From assembly GCA_016870215.1 (NCBI GenBank), contig VGCD01000001.1, positions 1 through 57,837 of the forward strand: a stretch of 57,837 nucleotides of DNA, given 5' to 3'. The stretch's first letter is position 1; every line of letters begins with the position of its first letter. Below the pieces are notes generated by a model. The model searched no databases. It saw only the letters and a program-made list of their open reading frames with translations, and was not told the DNA's origin. The stretch is from Actinomycetota bacterium. GTDB taxonomy: Bacteria > Actinomycetota > Acidimicrobiia > Acidimicrobiales > Ilumatobacteraceae. Positions 16,402 through 25,598 of this stretch are shown here, piece by piece. The position numbers and the translations under genes are program-made.

Positions 16402-16989
16402 CTACCGGAGCGGCTTGTCGCGCTTGTCTACACCAGCTGCCTTCTGCGCTTTCTTCGTCGCACGAACTTTGAGCAAGGCATCGTGAGAGTCGATGTCTGC
16501 GATGCTGCGAGGCACATTGTCACCGAACTCACCGGCGGCTTGCTTCCAGCCACGTGGTCTGACGCCGATGCGTTTTCCGAGCAAGGCAATGAAGATCTGC
16601 GCCTTTTCGTCGCCGTAACCGGGAAGTGTGCGGAGACGTTGGTACAGCTGTTCAGCTGTGGTGACGTCGGCCCACATGTTTTCGGCTTTGCCCTTGTAGT
16701 CACGCACGATGATTGCGCACATACCCTGGATGCGCTTGGCCATCGCGGCGGGGAAGCGGTGGATGGCTGGCTTCTGCAAGCAGACCTGCAAGAACTCGTC
16801 TGGGTCCATCTCGGCGATGCGCTTGGCATTCAAATGACCAAGACGCTTCTTCAAGGTCGGGCCACCATTGAACGCCCACTCCATCGGCACTTGCTGATCG
16901 AGCAACATTCCGATCATGAGAGCAAGTCCGTTGTTGTTGAGGAACGTATCCGACTTCGGATCACCAGTGACGTACAGGGTTCCACTCAT
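16402..16989 (-). CDS. HhH-GPD-type DNA repair-like protein (TIGR03252-like)
   Basis: A 195-residue protein resembling the uncharacterised HhH-GPD family of actinobacteria: LALMIGMLLDQQVPMEWAF, the helix-hairpin-helix LRTLPGYGDEKAQIFIALLG, and a basic tail. The base-excision glycosylase fold suggests DNA binding and repair, but the 4Fe-4S cysteines of EndoIII/MutY are absent and the usual catalytic Asp is not obvious. It begins 6 nt after aceE ends and precedes galE by 12 nt. Confidence 0.85.
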   Translation of the reverse strand: MSGTLYVTGDPKSDTFLNNNGLALMIGMLLDQQVPMEWAFNGGPTLKKRLGHLNAKRIAEMDPDEFLQVCLQKPAIHRFPAAMAKRIQGMCAIIVRDYKGKAENMWADVTTAEQLYQRLRTLPGYGDEKAQIFIALLGKRIGVRPRGWKQAAGEFGDNVPRSIADIDSHDALLKVRATKKAQKAAGVDKRDKPLR

Positions 16990-16995
16990 GTTGCT

Positions 16996-19707
16996 TCAGT
17001 CTTTCGTGAGTCCGTGAGGCAGTTCTGGGTCAATGCCGAAATCAGCGATTGCTTTCGAGACCGTATCCCGAGTGATGCCATGACTTCCGATGAGAGTGGT
17101 GAGTACCGCCACGACGACATGAGGTGCGTCGGTCTCGAAGTATCGACGCAAAGACTCGCGAGTGTCACTTCGACCCATGCCATCCGTGCCGAGCGCGAGA
17201 TATGTGCGCCGCGCCAGGTACGGAGACACTTGGTCGGCTATCACCCGCATGAAGTCGGTGACCGCCACGATCGGCGTGTTTCCACCAGAGAACACTTGCT
17301 GCACTTTTGAGGTGCGTGGTGTGTCGAGCGGATGCAATCTGTTCCAACGTTCCACTTCCATGGCTTCATCACGAAGGGCCTTGAACGACGTCGCCGACAG
17401 AAGGTTCACGTCGACGGTATATGTGTCGCGAAGAATGTTTGCTGCCTGTTCTGTAGCACCGAATGCGCTTCCAGAAAACACGATGGATGCGTGCGGATTT
17501 CCTGATGCGGATGCGCGCCACTCGTAGAGTCCACCGACGATGTCGGTATCAGTCACGTGCGATGGACGCGCGGGCATGACCATGTTCTCGTTGTACAACG
17601 TGAGGTAATAGAACACGTCTTCTGGCGCAGGGCCGTACATGTGGTTGATGCCATGTTTGATGATGGCGGCGACTTCGTACGCAAATGAAGGGTCATACGC
17701 TTGGCACGCAGGAATTGCAGATGCCAAGAGGTGACTGTGTCCGTCTTGGTGCTGTAGGCCTTCACCAAGAAGTGTGGTGCGTCCGGCGGTCGCACCGAGC
17801 AGGAACCCACGTGTACGTGCATCGGCTGCTTGCCACACGAGGTCTCCGGTGCGTTGCATGCCGAACATCGAATAGAAGATGTAAAACGGCACCATCGGCA
17901 CGCCTCGCACGGCGTAGCTGGTGCCAGCAGCAATGAAGCTGCTCATCGAACCGGCCTCGGTGATGCCTTCTTCGAGAATGCGACCCTTCGCAGATTCGGT
18001 GTATGACAAGAGCAGATCATGATCGACCGGTTCGTACTTCTGACCGTGGGCCGCATAGATCTTGTGCTCTCGGAACAGTGAGTCCATGCCGAACGTACGT
18101 GCTTCGTCGGGCACGATCGGAACCACGCGATCACCGAAGTTGTCGTCGCGAAGCAAGTTGCGAAGAAGTCGAGTGAAGCCCATGGTGGTGCTGACGGCTT
18201 GCTCGCCAGAGCCGGCATCGAATTCGGTGAAGGCATCGGCACTTGGCAATGTCAACGGACGGCGAGTGCGCGTGGTGCGACGCGGGAGATAGCCACCGAG
18301 CGCACGACGCCGCTCCTGCAAGTACTGATATTCGACCGAGTCTTCCGGTGGCCGGTAGTACGGCGGGTCCTCGGCTTCAATAGCTTCATCGGAAATTTCA
18401 TTTTCAAGATGGAGACGCTCGCGAAGACGTCGAAGCTGTGCTGCGTTCATCTTCTTGATCTGGTGTGTTGCGTTGCGACCCTCGATATCTGAGCCGAGAG
18501 TCCAACCTTTGATGGTCTTGCACAAGATGGCCGTCGGTCGGCCAGAACCGAGATTCTCGACCGCAGCTCGGTAGGCCGCATACAACTTGCGATAGTCGTG
18601 CCCACCGCGCGGCAACAAGCGCAGATCGTCATCACTCAAGTGGGCCACCATTTCACGCAGACGTGGATCGGGGCCGAAGAAGTGATCGCGAATGTACGCG
18701 CCGTCTTCGATGGTGTACCGCTGGAACTCACCGTCGAGGGTGGTGTTCATCTTGTTGAGCAACACACCATCGACGTCGCGGGCGAGAAGCTCGTCCCACT
18801 TGGAACCCCAAATCACTTTGATGACGTTCCACCCGGCACCGCGAAACACCGCCTCCAACTCTTGGATGATCTTGCCGTTGCCGCGAACCGGACCGTCGAG
18901 ACGTTGCAAGTTGCAGTTCACGACAAAGACCAAGTTGTCCAACTGTTCGCGGGCTGCAAGAGACAGCGCACCGAGTGTTTCTGGTTCGTCGGTCTCGCCG
19001 TCACCGATGAAGCACCAGACGCGACTCTGAGCAGAATCATCGATCTCGCGATTGAGCAGATAGCGGTTGAAGCGCGCCTGATAAATCGCGGTGATCGGGC
19101 CGAGCCCCATCGACACTGTCGGAAATTCCCAATAGTCAGGCATGAGACGCGGATGTGGATAGCTCGACAGCCCCGCACCGTTGCGTCCGATCTCGCGCCG
19201 GAAGTGATCGAGGTCGTCTTCGTGAATGCGACGTTCGAGATATGACCGGGCGTAAATACCTGGAGCGGTGTGTCCTTGAAAATAGATATGGTCGCCCACG
19301 TTGCCGTCGTCTTTGCCACGGAAGAAGTGGTTGAAGCCAATCTCGTACAAACTTGCGGAGCTCGCAAATGTCGAGAGGTGTCCGCCGATTCCCTCTGCAT
19401 GGTGGTTCGCGCGCGACACCATGACTGCTGCGTTCCAGCGGATGTATGCGCGAATGCGACGTTCGATGTGGTCGTCACCTGGGAACCACGGTTCATGTTC
19501 GCGCGGAATGGTGTTCACGTACGGCGTCGACACGGTGGCCGGGAAGCTGACATGAGATTGCTGTGCCCGTTCAAGAAGACGCGACAGCAGGTAGCGAGCC
19601 CTGGTCTTGCCATGCGTGTCGACCACGGCGTCGAGCGACTCGAGCCACTCTTTGGTTTCGCCGGGATCAATGTCGGGGAGTTGATGCACCGAACCGTCGA
19701 AAATCAT
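16996..19707 (-). CDS. aceE: Pyruvate dehydrogenase E1 component (homodimeric type)
   Basis: A 903-residue thiamine-diphosphate enzyme that decarboxylates pyruvate and acetylates the lipoyl group of E2. Visible are the N-terminal SRANHHAEGIGGHLSTFASS, the ThDP/Mg motif GDGETDEPETLGA...NCNLQRLDGPVRGNG and the C-terminal domain with LGTDGMGRSDTRESLRRYFE. I chose the ATG at 19707 because the frame beyond it overlaps the divergent rnhA promoter; GAGAAT lies 6 nt upstream, so it may be leaderless. Its E2 and E3 partners are encoded separately at 27-30 kb. Actinobacterial AceE commonly shares E2 with 2-oxoglutarate dehydrogenase. Confidence 0.96.
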   Translation of the reverse strand: MIFDGSVHQLPDIDPGETKEWLESLDAVVDTHGKTRARYLLSRLLERAQQSHVSFPATVSTPYVNTIPREHEPWFPGDDHIERRIRAYIRWNAAVMVSRANHHAEGIGGHLSTFASSASLYEIGFNHFFRGKDDGNVGDHIYFQGHTAPGIYARSYLERRIHEDDLDHFRREIGRNGAGLSSYPHPRLMPDYWEFPTVSMGLGPITAIYQARFNRYLLNREIDDSAQSRVWCFIGDGETDEPETLGALSLAAREQLDNLVFVVNCNLQRLDGPVRGNGKIIQELEAVFRGAGWNVIKVIWGSKWDELLARDVDGVLLNKMNTTLDGEFQRYTIEDGAYIRDHFFGPDPRLREMVAHLSDDDLRLLPRGGHDYRKLYAAYRAAVENLGSGRPTAILCKTIKGWTLGSDIEGRNATHQIKKMNAAQLRRLRERLHLENEISDEAIEAEDPPYYRPPEDSVEYQYLQERRRALGGYLPRRTTRTRRPLTLPSADAFTEFDAGSGEQAVSTTMGFTRLLRNLLRDDNFGDRVVPIVPDEARTFGMDSLFREHKIYAAHGQKYEPVDHDLLLSYTESAKGRILEEGITEAGSMSSFIAAGTSYAVRGVPMVPFYIFYSMFGMQRTGDLVWQAADARTRGFLLGATAGRTTLLGEGLQHQDGHSHLLASAIPACQAYDPSFAYEVAAIIKHGINHMYGPAPEDVFYYLTLYNENMVMPARPSHVTDTDIVGGLYEWRASASGNPHASIVFSGSAFGATEQAANILRDTYTVDVNLLSATSFKALRDEAMEVERWNRLHPLDTPRTSKVQQVFSGGNTPIVAVTDFMRVIADQVSPYLARRTYLALGTDGMGRSDTRESLRRYFETDAPHVVVAVLTTLIGSHGITRDTVSKAIADFGIDPELPHGLTKD

Positions 19708-19804
19708 GCCTTTATTCTCGCATTTCTCAGCGGTGCACCGTACGACGCAGGTCAATGCGTGACTGGTGCACCATTTCTGACCCTCGGTGTCCGACAATGG
19801 TCAG

Positions 19805-20329
19805 ATGCAGTCCGATTCGCCACAAGCGTCACTTTTTGACGATGGGGCGACAGATGGTGATTCACGAGTGCGACGACGCGATGGAAGAGAGACGGTTCGG
19901 GTGTACACCGACGGCGCATGTTCGGGAAACCCAGGGCCAGGTGGCTGGGCGTGGGCAACTGCACCAAAGGGTGACGTGCGGGCAAGTGGCGGCGAAGGAC
20001 ACACCACGAATCAGCGCATGGAAATTGTTGCGACGTTGCGAGCACTTGAGCACTTCGATGATCAAGACGTCGACGTGGTCGTGGTGTCTGACAGCAACTA
20101 TGTCGTGAAGTGTTTTCAAGATCGGTGGTGGGAAGGATGGTTGTCACGCGGATGGAAAAATTCGCAGAGACAACCGGTTGCCAACCGTGATCTGTGGGAA
20201 CCACTCATTGCGTTGGTTCGCCGGCGTGGGCGAGTCACCTTCGAATGGGTGAAAGGTCATAGTGGCGACCCGATGAATGACCTGGTCGATGCGCTGGCAG
20301 TGGAGGAATCTCGCAAACAATCAGGCTGA
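19805..20329 (+). CDS. rnhA: Ribonuclease HI
   Basis: RNase HI removes the RNA strand of RNA-DNA hybrids. The active-site carboxylates are present: Asp in VYTDGACSGNPG, Glu in NQRMEI and Asp in VVSDSNYV, plus WVKGHSGDPMND near the end. From ATG 19805 the protein has 174 residues; GTG 19787 would add six. The first 25-30 residues are a non-conserved acidic extension. It is divergent from aceE with about 97 bp between starts. A GTTCGA/TCGAAC hairpin lies about 20 nt after the stop codon (20348-20370) and may terminate it. Confidence 0.93.
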   Translation: MQSDSPQASLFDDGATDGDSRVRRRDGRETVRVYTDGACSGNPGPGGWAWATAPKGDVRASGGEGHTTNQRMEIVATLRALEHFDDQDVDVVVVSDSNYVVKCFQDRWWEGWLSRGWKNSQRQPVANRDLWEPLIALVRRRGRVTFEWVKGHSGDPMNDLVDALAVEESRKQSG

Positions 20330-20393
20330 GAGTTGGGCCGGTCATCGGTTCGAGTAGGCCTTGTTCGAACTGGTCTTCTAGCCTTGCCGACCT

Positions 20394-21176
20394 ATGGATA
20401 TTTCAGGTGTAAGTGCAATCGTCACCGGCGGAGCGTCGGGAATCGGAGAGGCGACAGTGCGTCTGCTCGCCAAGCGTGGCGCAAAGGTGGTCATCGCTGA
20501 CCTCGAGCGTCAAGCGGACAAGGGCAACGCACTTGCCAAGGAAGTGGGCGGTTCGTTCTGTGCTGTTGATGTGACCAAGACAGAAGACATCATCAACGCC
20601 GTCGAGATGGCGAAGTCAATGGGCCCACTTCGTGTGTTGGTGAACTCGGCAGGTATCGGTTTTGCTCAGCGCACCATTGGCAAGGATGGCAAATACGAGT
20701 CGGCTGCAAACATCGACGTGTTTCGTAAGGTCATTGAGATCAACCTCATCGGAACTTTCGACGCCATTCGCATCGCAGCAACAGCGATGAGTCAAACTGA
20801 GCCGCTCGAATATGGCGAGCGTGGTGCAATCGTGAATATCGCGTCAGTTGCAGCGTTTGACGGCCAGATCGGCCAAAACGCGTACTCAGCTTCGAAGGGT
20901 GGCGTTGTTGGCATGACATTGCCGGTGGCCCGTGACCTTTCAGCGGTCGGCATCCGCGTGAACACTGTTGCGCCAGGTCTCATCGACACGCCGATTTACG
21001 GCAGTGGCGAGGGCAGCGAAGCATTCAAGGCGAATCTTCAAAAGGGTGTGTTGTTCCCGCAGCGCCTCGGCGATCCGGCGCAACTTGCGTCGATGGTTCT
21101 TGAGTGCATCACGAACAGCTACATGAATGCCGAGACCATCAGAGTCGATGGTGGCATTCGTATGCCACCTAAGTGA
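20394..21176 (+). CDS. Short-chain dehydrogenase (HSD10 / 3-hydroxyacyl-CoA dehydrogenase-like)
   Basis: A 260-residue classical SDR: cofactor motif [16 protein letters not shown], catalytic Ser ([10 protein letters not shown]) and YSASK, then [12 protein letters not shown]. The segment [26 protein letters not shown] is very close to the type-2 3-hydroxyacyl-CoA dehydrogenase/17-beta-HSD10 group, which oxidises 3-hydroxyacyl-CoAs and steroids with NAD. TAGCCT ends 9 nt before the ATG (20379-20384). A beta-oxidation role fits the acyl-CoA dehydrogenase and thioesterase elsewhere in the window. Confidence 0.93.
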   Translation: MDISGVSAIVTGGASGIGEATVRLLAKRGAKVVIADLERQADKGNALAKEVGGSFCAVDVTKTEDIINAVEMAKSMGPLRVLVNSAGIGFAQRTIGKDGKYESAANIDVFRKVIEINLIGTFDAIRIAATAMSQTEPLEYGERGAIVNIASVAAFDGQIGQNAYSASKGGVVGMTLPVARDLSAVGIRVNTVAPGLIDTPIYGSGEGSEAFKANLQKGVLFPQRLGDPAQLASMVLECITNSYMNAETIRVDGGIRMPPK

Positions 21177-21208
21177 CGCCTTGCTGAGCGACGTTCAGCG
21201 TGGAAAGG

Positions 21209-22393
21209 TCAAGTTGTGTAGTCCGCGTTGATGCGGACATAACCATCGGTCAGGTCGCAGCCCCACACGGTGCTGCGACCTTTTCCATTGTGCAGGTCAA
21301 CCACGATGCGCACTGTGTCGCCCTTCATGTAGTCGGCGAGCAGTTGTAGCCCTTTGTCGTCAACACGGCTCGGGAAAACTTCTTGGTCGCCGAAGCTGAT
21401 GGTCACTTTGCTCTGATCAATGTCCGCATCATTCACTTTGCCAACGGCCATTGCCACGCGGCCCCAATTGGGGTCTGCACCATGAACTGCAGTCTTGACG
21501 AGTGGTGAATTGACGATTGACTTGGCGACTCGCTTTGCCTGGTCATCGTCGCGTGCACCGCTGATATGTACTTCGATGAGTTTTTCAGCGCCTTCACCGT
21601 CGCGAGCAACTTGCTTTGTCAGCGACAAGAGCACCTCGAAAAGAGCGTCCTCGAACGCTGATGCATCGACCACTCCCGCTGCGCCGCTCGCCAAGATGAT
21701 TGCAGTATCGCTGGTAGAGGTGTCGGTATCGATGCTGACGCAATTGAGTGTTTTGTCGATGACACGGCGGTGGATGGCATCAAGTTGTGACGACTCGACT
21801 TGTGCATCGGTGAACACGAGTGCGATAAGAGTCGCCATGTTAGGCTCGATCATGCCTACGCCTTTTGCCACTCCGACAATGCGTGCTGCACTTCCACGCA
21901 CATTCGAATGCACGACTTTGTGCACGGTGTCCGTCGTCATGATTCCGCGTGCGACCGCAACTGCATCATCGCCAGGCAGCGGCACGGGGAGTGCAGCAAT
22001 GCCAGTGCGAATGCGTTCGATGGGGTAGGCGCGACCGATGACGCCAGTTGAAGCGATGAGTACGTCGTGAGTGGCGATACCAAGCTGAGTGGCGACGAGT
22101 TCGGTCACTTCTCGCGCGTGTGCCGCGCCAGTTTCTCCGGTGGCGACGTTTGCATTTTTCGAGATGACAACGACAGCGCGGGGCGATCCGACCGCGAGAT
22201 GTTCACGCGACAGAAGCACACTTGGGCCGGCGAAACGACTTTGAGTGAACACACCAGCGGCCGACACGCGCCCTTCGGCTGTCACCACGGTGAAGTCATC
22301 AGAGTCATCCTTGATGCCGACGTTGGTGACGAAACTTTTGAACCCGGAAGGCAAAGGGAGACTCGAGAGGAGAGCGTCGCTGCGTTCGGCCAC
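21209..22393 (-). CDS. argJ: Bifunctional glutamate N-acetyltransferase / N-acetylglutamate synthase
   Basis: A 394-residue ArgJ that moves acetyl groups from N-acetylornithine to glutamate in arginine synthesis. The self-cleavage site EPNMATLIALV, where the Thr becomes the N-terminal nucleophile of the beta chain, and GADPNWGRVAMAVGK and DLTDGYVRINADYTT at the end are diagnostic. The start is GTG 22393. No other arg gene is beside it: it is divergent from the dihydropyrimidinase gene (50 bp between starts) and converges with the SDR. Whether it also has synthase activity cannot be read from sequence. Confidence 0.95.
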   Translation of the reverse strand: MAERSDALLSSLPLPSGFKSFVTNVGIKDDSDDFTVVTAEGRVSAAGVFTQSRFAGPSVLLSREHLAVGSPRAVVVISKNANVATGETGAAHAREVTELVATQLGIATHDVLIASTGVIGRAYPIERIRTGIAALPVPLPGDDAVAVARGIMTTDTVHKVVHSNVRGSAARIVGVAKGVGMIEPNMATLIALVFTDAQVESSQLDAIHRRVIDKTLNCVSIDTDTSTSDTAIILASGAAGVVDASAFEDALFEVLLSLTKQVARDGEGAEKLIEVHISGARDDDQAKRVAKSIVNSPLVKTAVHGADPNWGRVAMAVGKVNDADIDQSKVTISFGDQEVFPSRVDDKGLQLLADYMKGDTVRIVVDLHNGKGRSTVWGCDLTDGYVRINADYTT

Positions 22394-22431
22394 GGAGTTT
22401 GTCTAGCACCGGCGGAGCGCCATCTGACGCC

Positions 22432-22437
22432 TACGCT
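22432..22437 (+). promoter_or_regulatory. Leaderless-type -10 element of the dihydropyrimidinase gene
   Basis: TACGCT lies exactly 6 nt before the ATG at 22444, with no Shine-Dalgarno sequence between. It sits in the 50-bp bidirectional region shared with argJ. Confidence 0.5.
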
Positions 22438-22443
22438 GTGTCT

Positions 22444-23847
22444 ATGCGCACGCTCATCGCCAACGGAACCGTGGTGACGGCGACGCATCGACGAGAAGCC
22501 GATGTGTTGGTGGACGGTGAACGAATTGAGGCCATCTTCGACCGTGGCCAGCGTCCATCTGGGCTTGATGTGAAGGTGATTGATGCGACGGACTGTTTCG
22601 TGATTCCTGGCGGAGTCGATGCTCATGTGCACATGCAACTCGATACGGGCGCGACCAGTTCTTCGGACACGTTCGAGTCGGGGTCGATTGCCGCAGCCCA
22701 CGGCGGCACCACAACCATCGTCGACTTCGCGGAACAGCGCGCAGGTGGAAACGTCTTGCAAAGTTTCGCCGCTCGATTCGCAGAGGCCGAAGGTCAATGC
22801 GTCATCGATTGGAGTTTTCATCAGGTGTTGGGGGGTGTCGACGCGCAAGCACTCATCGACGCGCGATTACTCATCGAGCGTGAGGGAGTCAGCTCGATCA
22901 AATTGTTCATGGCTTATCCCGGACGCCTGTATAGCGACGATGGTCAGATGTTGCGTGCGCTGCAGATGTGCGCTGACACGGGAATGATGGCCATGGTGCA
23001 TGCCGAGAATGGTCTTGCCATCGATGTTCTCATCGAGCAAGCAGTTGCATCGGGCAACACCGACCCGATTCACCACTCGCTCACTCGACCAGCGGCCCTT
23101 GAAGCAGAAGCAGTTCATCGCGCCGGAGTGTTGTCGAGAGTTGCAGGCGGAGCACCTCTTTACATCGTTCATTTGTCGAGTTCAGAAGCGCTGGCCGAAG
23201 TTCGCATTGCTCGTGCACGTGGCACCAACATCTTTGCGGAAACCTGTCCTCAGTATCTCCACCTTTCGCTCGAAGATCACTTGGGCAAGGGCTGGCCAGA
23301 AGGTGCTGCATACATCGCTTCGACTCCGTTGCGGTCGAAGCATGAGAGCCATCGTGATGACCTGTGGAAGGGACTTCGCGAAGACGAGTTGGCGGTGGTG
23401 AGCACCGACCATTGCCCGTTTTGTCTGCGTGAGCAAAAGCTTGCCTTTGGTGACTCGTTCAATCTCGTACCAAATGGCATTGGTGGCGTGGAGCACCGCA
23501 TGGACTTGATCTACCAAGGTGTGGCGAACGGAGAAATCAGCCTTGAGCGTTGGGTGGAAGTGTGTTCGACGGCGCCAGCACGACTGTTTGGTCTCGACAC
23601 CAAGGGCCACCTTGATGCAGGTTGTGATGCTGACATCGTCATATATGACCCCGCTGCTGTCACCACCATCAGTGCAAAGACGCACCATATGAATCTTGAC
23701 CATTCGGCGTACGAGGGAATGCAATTGCAAGGTGCAGTGCGCATCGTCATGTCGCGAGGCGACGTGATTGTCGACCGCGGAGTACTCAACGCCACATCTG
23801 GCAGGGGTCGATTCTTGCGGCGCAGTGTTCCTGCGTTGATTCGTTAG
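22444..23847 (+). CDS. Dihydropyrimidinase / D-hydantoinase
   Basis: A 467-residue amidohydrolase that opens cyclic diamides (dihydrouracil, dihydrothymine, hydantoins). The binuclear-metal ligands are visible: H61 and H63 in DAHVHMQ, K153 in SSIKLFMAYPG (carboxylated Lys), HAENG, HLSS, and the Asp of STDHCPF. The length is typical. ATG 22444 was chosen because the longer frame overlaps the argJ promoter region. A beta-ureidopropionase normally follows in the pathway, but none is adjacent. True dihydropyrimidinase, hydantoinase and related phenylhydantoinases are hard to separate by eye. Confidence 0.92.
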   Translation: MRTLIANGTVVTATHRREADVLVDGERIEAIFDRGQRPSGLDVKVIDATDCFVIPGGVDAHVHMQLDTGATSSSDTFESGSIAAAHGGTTTIVDFAEQRAGGNVLQSFAARFAEAEGQCVIDWSFHQVLGGVDAQALIDARLLIEREGVSSIKLFMAYPGRLYSDDGQMLRALQMCADTGMMAMVHAENGLAIDVLIEQAVASGNTDPIHHSLTRPAALEAEAVHRAGVLSRVAGGAPLYIVHLSSSEALAEVRIARARGTNIFAETCPQYLHLSLEDHLGKGWPEGAAYIASTPLRSKHESHRDDLWKGLREDELAVVSTDHCPFCLREQKLAFGDSFNLVPNGIGGVEHRMDLIYQGVANGEISLERWVEVCSTAPARLFGLDTKGHLDAGCDADIVIYDPAAVTTISAKTHHMNLDHSAYEGMQLQGAVRIVMSRGDVIVDRGVLNATSGRGRFLRRSVPALIR

Positions 23848-24323
23848 TTCGAGGTTTCGCTGAATCGACGCACCAGATTGTCGAGCGTCTTTTCCATTGC
23901 GGCCTTGTTACGTTGCGGCGCCCGAATGAGGCGTAACGCAGTGGCGGACCGCGACGTGTTCATATCGAATTGTTCAGTGACCTTGGTGCCGCCAGTGACT
24001 GGCTCAAGTATGTATCGCCACACGTGACCACCCATATGACGCCAAGCGATACGACGACCTTCTTCAAACTCAACGACGGTGTTGTCGATTTTGTACGGCG
24101 CGCCAATGCGCATGTTCATGCCGAATTGAGACCCGAGAGAAAGGCGTTCTGGTGCGTCGACCTGTGCACCTTTCACGGAACCAGATCCATCGATCTCGTT
24201 GTGTCGACGTGGGTCGGCGAGCAAATCAAAAATGGCCCCAGGAGGTGAAGGAACAATGCGCTCGACAGTCACGATCTTTGAAGGATCTGACTGGGGAGAT
24301 GGAGAAGTCGCGGCAGATGTCAT
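23844..24323 (-). CDS. SRPBCC-family protein (polyketide cyclase/lipid-binding fold)
   Basis: A 159-residue START/Bet v1-like protein: VERIVPSPPGAIFDLLADPRRH opens the hydrophobic-pocket fold, followed by beta strands (YKIDNTVVEFEEGRRIAWRHMG) and a long C-terminal helix. Members bind lipids or act as cyclases and aromatases; no catalytic residue is certain here. The start at 24323 overlaps the TGA of the upstream FAD oxidoreductase as ATGA. The 3' end overlaps the convergent dihydropyrimidinase stop by 4 nt. Confidence 0.85.
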   Translation of the reverse strand: MTSAATSPSPQSDPSKIVTVERIVPSPPGAIFDLLADPRRHNEIDGSGSVKGAQVDAPERLSLGSQFGMNMRIGAPYKIDNTVVEFEEGRRIAWRHMGGHVWRYILEPVTGGTKVTEQFDMNTSRSATALRLIRAPQRNKAAMEKTLDNLVRRFSETSN

Positions 24324-25588
24324 AGATGAAGTGTCGTCCATTCGAGCACTGATTCCGCACACCTGCGACCAGAAAACATTGCCCCTTGGATGCTTCCGGT
24401 GTCGCGATGATCGCCACAAACGAAAAGGCCCTCGCCAAGTGCGACATTTTTCTTCGGATTGAAGGGTGGGTCTTGACCCGGTTGACCATGGGGAATGCGA
24501 TACGAGCGCAAGGTCTTCCAACCGTCTACTTGCGGACCCCACCAACTGCGAAGTTGCGTGCGAGCAAGTTGCTCGATGTCGCCTTCTGCCACACCGGGCA
24601 GCGCCGCAACAACGAGGTGTCGCCTAGGTGGGGCATAGGTGTCTGCGACGTTGCTCATGACTGCAACATTCAACACAGGCCCTTGACCATGGCCATCGAG
24701 CACGATGTACGAGCCGGCGATGGGTGCAGTGTCAGCAGAGAAATACACGCAGCCGGCGGCGCGCGACGTGACCTGAGGTAGGCCCAGCAACGAACTTGCA
24801 ACTGGCCCTTCGGTGGCCACGACGACTGCGCGTGATGCAATTGTGTGCCCCGACGAGGTCGTGATGCGACCAGGCTCAACTTTTGTCACTGCACAATTGA
24901 GATGCACGCTGCCCGCGGGAAGATTCGAAGCCAGCTGTCGAGTGATCTCTCCCATACCTTGTGCTGGCACACCGGTGTCTCCAGTAGCAAGCGTGCGGAA
25001 GATGACATCGAACATGCGGCGTGATGTTCCGAGGTTCGGATCAAGTTGAATTCCACCAACGAGTGGTCGAAAGAAGCGCTCGATGATCGCAGAAGAAAAA
25101 CCGAAAGCTCGTAGTGCAGTCGCAGTGGGTATGTCGTCGCCGCGCAACAGCATCTTTGGGTCACGGCGCACAAGTTTCATGCGCAAGAGGGCGATGCGGG
25201 CTTTGTCGAGCACCGAGCCAATGGGGGCCGTTGCCGTGTCAACAACGGTCTTTGGTCGTCGCAACGGATCGCCAACGACATGGCCTTCACCATCGCGCCA
25301 CACCAACGCGCCAGGCTCGAACATGCGTAGGTCAAGTGCCCGCAAGTCAAGATGGCGATGCAATTCGGGATACGCAGTAAGAAGAACTTGAAAACCGCGA
25401 TCGAGAATGAATCCGTCGACGATGTCTGAACGCACGCGGCCACCGACATCATCTGACGCTTCGACGACAGCAATGGACAAGCCGGCGCGAGAGAGGACTC
25501 GTGCGGCAACAAGCCCAGCAAGCCCGGCTCCAACAATTGATACGTCAACCTGCTCGGGCAGACCGCTTGTTGACACGTGACTTGTCAT
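24320..25588 (-). CDS. FAD-dependent amine oxidase / phytoene desaturase-like oxidoreductase
   Basis: A 422-residue flavoprotein. It has the dinucleotide-binding motif VSIVGAGLAGLVAARVLSRAG, the GGR signature (DDVGGRVRSD), and a C-terminal FAD contact (FVCGDHRDTGSIQGAMFSGRRCAE). This places it with amine oxidases, protoporphyrinogen oxidases and carotenoid desaturases; the substrate is not clear. It starts 10 nt after the TIGR01777-family gene ends and overlaps the SRPBCC gene by ATGA, so the three probably act together on a lipid- or isoprenoid-like substrate (inference). Confidence 0.88.
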   Translation of the reverse strand: MTSHVSTSGLPEQVDVSIVGAGLAGLVAARVLSRAGLSIAVVEASDDVGGRVRSDIVDGFILDRGFQVLLTAYPELHRHLDLRALDLRMFEPGALVWRDGEGHVVGDPLRRPKTVVDTATAPIGSVLDKARIALLRMKLVRRDPKMLLRGDDIPTATALRAFGFSSAIIERFFRPLVGGIQLDPNLGTSRRMFDVIFRTLATGDTGVPAQGMGEITRQLASNLPAGSVHLNCAVTKVEPGRITTSSGHTIASRAVVVATEGPVASSLLGLPQVTSRAAGCVYFSADTAPIAGSYIVLDGHGQGPVLNVAVMSNVADTYAPPRRHLVVAALPGVAEGDIEQLARTQLRSWWGPQVDGWKTLRSYRIPHGQPGQDPPFNPKKNVALGEGLFVCGDHRDTGSIQGAMFSGRRCAESVLEWTTLHL

Positions 25589-25598
25589 GTTGTGAAGG

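Noticed and set aside
16279-17310. Plus-strand ORF of 343 codons opposite galE, the HhH-GPD gene and aceE
   Set aside because: It runs across three well-supported minus-strand genes and shows no domain-like text.
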